Shown here: positions 60,613-64,000 of the stretch, piece after piece | Numbering within the stretch: position 1 is the stretch's first letter | How the letters are laid out: each line of letters begins with the position of its first letter | NCBI GenBank assembly: GCA_030549495.1 | Contig: JAUIRK010000887.1 | Location: 124,001-188,000, forward strand | Origin: Nectonema munidae | Lineage: Eukaryota; Nematomorpha; Nectonematoida; Nectonematidae | Reading direction: 5' to 3' | Length of the DNA: 64,000 bases | Notes under the pieces: generated by a model | The model's input: only the letters and a program-made list of their open reading frames with translations | Databases searched by the model: none | Told to the model about the DNA's origin: nothing | Program-made: the position numbers and the translations under genes

Positions 60613-61480
60613 TAGCTCAGTTAGATTGCGTTATGTATACCGCAGTCTCATCCAAAGTCAGCTTTGTTCCATTTGCTCTATCTATTTGTATGCAGCAGGG
60701 ATTTCAATACTTCCCAATTTAAATAGAAAGAATTGCAGAAGATTGGATGTGATAAAAGACATAAGGTTGCCTCTATTAAACATTAGGCCAGGAATTTGAA
60801 AGTAACATTTTTTTATAATTCTCAAATACTTTTTGATAAATTTTATAAAAATAATTTTTTTAAGTCAACAAGAAAAATAAAGTCAACGCAAAAAATTGGT
60901 TTCTATTTTAGAACAATGGTGTGAAGATGCTTTAAATTTAAGTGAGGAGTACAAAGGGAAGGCATAATGAGCATACGTGGAAATTATAAGCTCAACACAT
61001 CAAGTATTGAATCTCACAGTAAAAAAGTCAAGGATGGTTGTGAGAAAGATTTTAAAAAAACAAATAAATCTTTTCAAAACTTTTTTTCCTAAAGCTGTTC
61101 ACCTGAGCACGTTAGCAATTTGAAAGAAGAAGAAAAGAATAGTGATGTATTCTTATAAAAGAAAGCTTGGCATTTCAGCATGAAAAATGTAATAAAAGTA
61201 TGAGGGACACAAAGGAGTAATATCTGAAAGTTTCGATTTATAACACAAAGAACGCAACTTCACACAACGAAAAAATCACCTTTTTATAAGTTTGTAGCAA
61301 AAAGATAAATGAAATCTTTTTCTATCAATATATATTATTTTGTTTTGTAAGTTGGTATTCAAATCAAAAATGCGTTATAATGAACAAAATGGCGGCTACA
61401 TATAAGCCTAAGATGGCGAGTTGAAAGGAAAGAAGTATAGTGAATTTGCTTGTAGTGATTCAAAAGAGAAAGGTATTTCT

Positions 61481-61516
61481 TTAACCCTTTGAGGACCAAT
61501 GTGAGATCGGCTTACG
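61481..61516 (+). mobile_element. piggyBac-type terminal fragment
   Basis: ttaaccctttgaggaccaat matches the TTAACCC(n)TT-GACCAA end motif of the MITEs at 43.0 and 55.0 kb. No opposite end seen; short match, low certainty. Confidence 0.4.
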
Positions 61517-61843
61517 TAATCTGTTTTAAATATAAAAATTCGAACGAAAAAGAAAGTAGATGAATAATATTCTTAAAAATAAGAAAAGCTGCAGACCAAC
61601 ACTTCAATATACCTGAAAGTGTCTTGTAAATGCGCATCTAGAAAGGGGCAGAGGGTGAAATGGAAGCAACTTTTTTAATCATGCTAAAGGAAATGAGATA
61701 TGGAACAAATATATCGAAAAAGAGAAAAGAAAACACAAACTCAATTAAAACGAAAGTAATATCGCACATATCGTGTGTGCACAATAGAAAATGAGCATAA
61801 AGGAAAACGAAACCCCAAACCCTACTTTATCATTTATGTATAC

Positions 61844-61926
61844 AATGCTCCTTCGTTATAACGCCAACCTTTGTACTGTCAACAAAATGGAATTAAACAA
61901 GTGTTGCTGTATATCGAGGGGTTGAA
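61844..61926. mobile_element. short pogo-like MITE (about 80 bp)
   Basis: Left caatgctccttcgttataac, right (reverse) caacccctcgatatacagca; imperfect inverted pair of pogo type around a 40-bp centre. Likely an internally deleted relic. Confidence 0.4.
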
Positions 61927-61929
61927 GAA

Positions 61930-64000
61930 ACTCCAAAATTATTTTTTTCTTTTGTTTGCTTTGAGCAAATATTCGCTTCCAAATATCAAAGCAAAATTTA
62001 AGCGAAAAACTAGGACAAAATTGAATATTAATGTATAGTATTGAAAATAGTTTAGAATTTATTTTTGTTTGAGTTAGAACTGTAAGAGAGCGTCAATTCT
62101 TTTTTCGAAATTTCTATAGTAAAAGTGTATCTTCTTGATTCATTGATTCTGTTGTCATTCCGCCATCTCCTTTTTCTTTTTAATTTCTTGTACGCTTGGT
62201 TGCGCCAGGTTAATAATTTATGCACTATAGGATTCTTATAAATATCTACAAACCTTTTTTCACGATCATATAGGTGGACAAATATTGAATTAAATATATT
62301 GTAATTCATCAGTCGTTAATTTGCAAATTCCAAGTAATATATGTAATGAGAAAAGTGTTGCTTCTCATTCAAGTATATCAAATAATGCTTCTCCTAAATC
62401 TAGATGTTTAGCAGCACAATTTTATTTTTCTTTGAACAAAATTTTTCCAATTTTTTTCAAATTTTCTTTTTGTTGTATAATATCCGCCCTTGTTCTACTT
62501 GAAAGGTTTTTGCTACAGGCCTGAGTTAAATCATTTGCAGCTTCTTTATTTTGCTATGGTTTTTTAATAACCAACTACTTCTTTTCTGAAATGTTTAAAT
62601 AACACAACATTTGTTTTTGTCTGAGTTCTACAAGTTTTAAAGAAGGAAGAAACATGTGGAATTCCAGGAGGAATTAATATTCGGCCAAGAAGCGCATAGA
62701 TTTTTAGTTAGTACATGTTTATCATTTCATCAAAAAATTCCTCTCCTGAAAAATATTCATGTTCTGGTACTTGTAATTATGTTAAAATAAATTATGTTTC
62801 CTTCACTAACGATATTTGTATTTTATGTATATCTATGAACTCAAAATAAAAAACATTTGTTATCAGCGTTAATAACTATAAAAATAACGGTGGCATTTGA
62901 CAAGAAAGTCAGTCTAAACGTTTTTGTTGCTGGAAACAAGGTCAGTATTTAATCGGGGTAGCGGTAAGGTGAGGGCGCATAACTATAAATTTTAGATCTC
63001 CTGGAGAACTCCCATTCAAATGAAATTATAAGAACATCTATCCCAATAAAATTATTTTGTATAAAATTTATTGTATTACCCCAAAAATAGTCTTGATTTA
63101 AATGACATTGGTGGCTTCATTTAACGATAAAACACAGAAATAAATTAAAAATACAATATATAACAAACTCTTTACCTCTTTAATTGTGCATTAAATTTTT
63201 CACTAATATAGTAATAGAGGTTGAAAAGCTGTCAGTCACGCCACTTAAACTATTGTAGATAAGATGTTTAAAGTTCTTGTTTGCACCAATCCAAATTTTT
63301 GATATGAGACTCATGCTTAATCCAGTAAGACTCCATATTAAAATAAGAGCTCAAAGTAAGTTATAAAGTTAGGCAACTTTTTGTCCCTCATTAAATGGAT
63401 TTAATTTCATCATCTCACAGTTAGAATGTCAGAATGATAATGAAAATATATGGAGAAAGTAAAACATTAGGTAGGACAACAAAATAGTTTAATTTGAGAT
63501 TAGCGTAGAATTTACACTAAGGCTCGGTGTTCAATGATTATTAATCTGCTGTAGTATTAGATGTGCTTTCTCAAGAACTTAGAGCTAAATAATTGTGTGA
63601 ATTACATTTTGCTTATGATCTTGTAATAATGGTTAATAAGTGCGAAAGAACTAAAAAATAGACGTGTGTTATGGCAAAACTGTTTTGAAAAAGTAGTTCT
63701 GAAAATAATTCTGAAAAGACTGAAAATATGGTTTGCAACATGAGCAGAAATGAAATGCTTAAAACCAACCATTATAATGTAAAATAAGTGAAAAACTTTG
63801 AAAAATTTTTATTTTCAAAAGTATGACAAAAAAAAATGGAAGTTAGTGTACGCAATAAGCACATAGAAAGATATTTTAAAAAAAAGGATGTTTTAGAAAA
63901 CACAAAAAGATGACTTTTGAAAGTTGATGCCAAAGGCCAAAACAGCCGCTTGGAGACGCCAACATGGCTATAAAATTTGTAAAAAAACAGGACAAATAAG
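61930..64000. other. gene-free segment to window end
   Basis: AT-rich. A Lys/Arg-rich open stretch on the minus strand (62,052-62,309, containing FVDIYKNPIVHKLLTWRNQA) is unassigned; a faint MADF-like look is not enough to call it a gene. Confidence 0.5.

Noticed and set aside
62052-62309. Minus-strand basic open stretch, considered as a MADF-type gene exon.
   Set aside because: The required Trp and Leu spacing of MADF is not met, and no neighbouring exons or splice sites support it.
1-64000. LTR retroelements, Polintons, CRISPR arrays, rRNA genes.
   Set aside because: Looked for characteristic parts (long terminal repeats, protein-primed polymerase, spaced repeats, rRNA cores) and saw none.

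Overview
This is a gene-poor, very AT-rich stretch of an animal (invertebrate metazoan) nuclear genome. I base that on U2-type introns of 1.1 to 6.5 kb, a Prospero/Prox1 homeobox gene (a metazoan-specific family), and a dense load of eukaryotic DNA transposons, LINE relics and tRNA-derived SINEs. I cannot name the species. An arthropod, for instance a crustacean with an AT-rich genome, would fit, but the sequence alone does not exclude other invertebrates.

Layout. 1-26,172 is intergenic or far-upstream sequence. It holds a pogo-like MITE (358-689), an eroded hAT transposase (about 4,398-5,821, minus), a LINE relic (4,128-4,334), piggyBac-type TTAA MITEs (6,827-6,980), a SINE (7,133-7,285), a non-autonomous hAT with a perfect 8-bp target duplication (8,597-8,992), a complete but broken BED-finger hAT transposon (11,752-13,754), a second SINE family (about 16,118-16,300), another hAT MITE with a perfect duplication (17,738-18,197), and a probable SINE-in-MITE nest near 18.8-19.0 kb. 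About 20.9-26.1 kb is nearly featureless AT-rich DNA just upstream of the gene.

26,173-42,357 is the one real host gene: a four-exon prospero/Prox1 orthologue on the plus strand, predicted 837 residues. A 2-kb first exon encodes the long low-complexity N-terminal part. Three short exons encode the homeo-Prospero DNA-binding domain. Introns 1 and 2 are each more than 6 kb and contain LINE, hAT and SINE fragments plus a comparatively GC-rich, apparently non-repetitive block (about 30,580-31,110) that could be regulatory. Intron 3 holds a G-rich MITE.

42,358-64,000 is again intergenic. It holds a piggyBac-family transposon (43,961-45,615, minus) with all three catalytic aspartates, a C-terminal Cys/His finger and one apparent frameshift; related TTAA MITEs; a LINE 3' end (47,935-48,190); a 38-bp-arm perfect hairpin whose right arm and flank recur 9 kb away; further SINEs; and two GTF2IRD2-like hAT transposase relics (56.8-57.1 kb and 60.4-60.6 kb).

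Apart from prospero, everything recognisable is mobile DNA. At least four hAT transposase types (BED-finger/Buster-like, GTF2IRD2-like, P52rIPK-like and a possible ZMYM-like) have left coding relics here. I recognised no rRNA gene, functional tRNA gene, CRISPR array, LTR element or Polinton.
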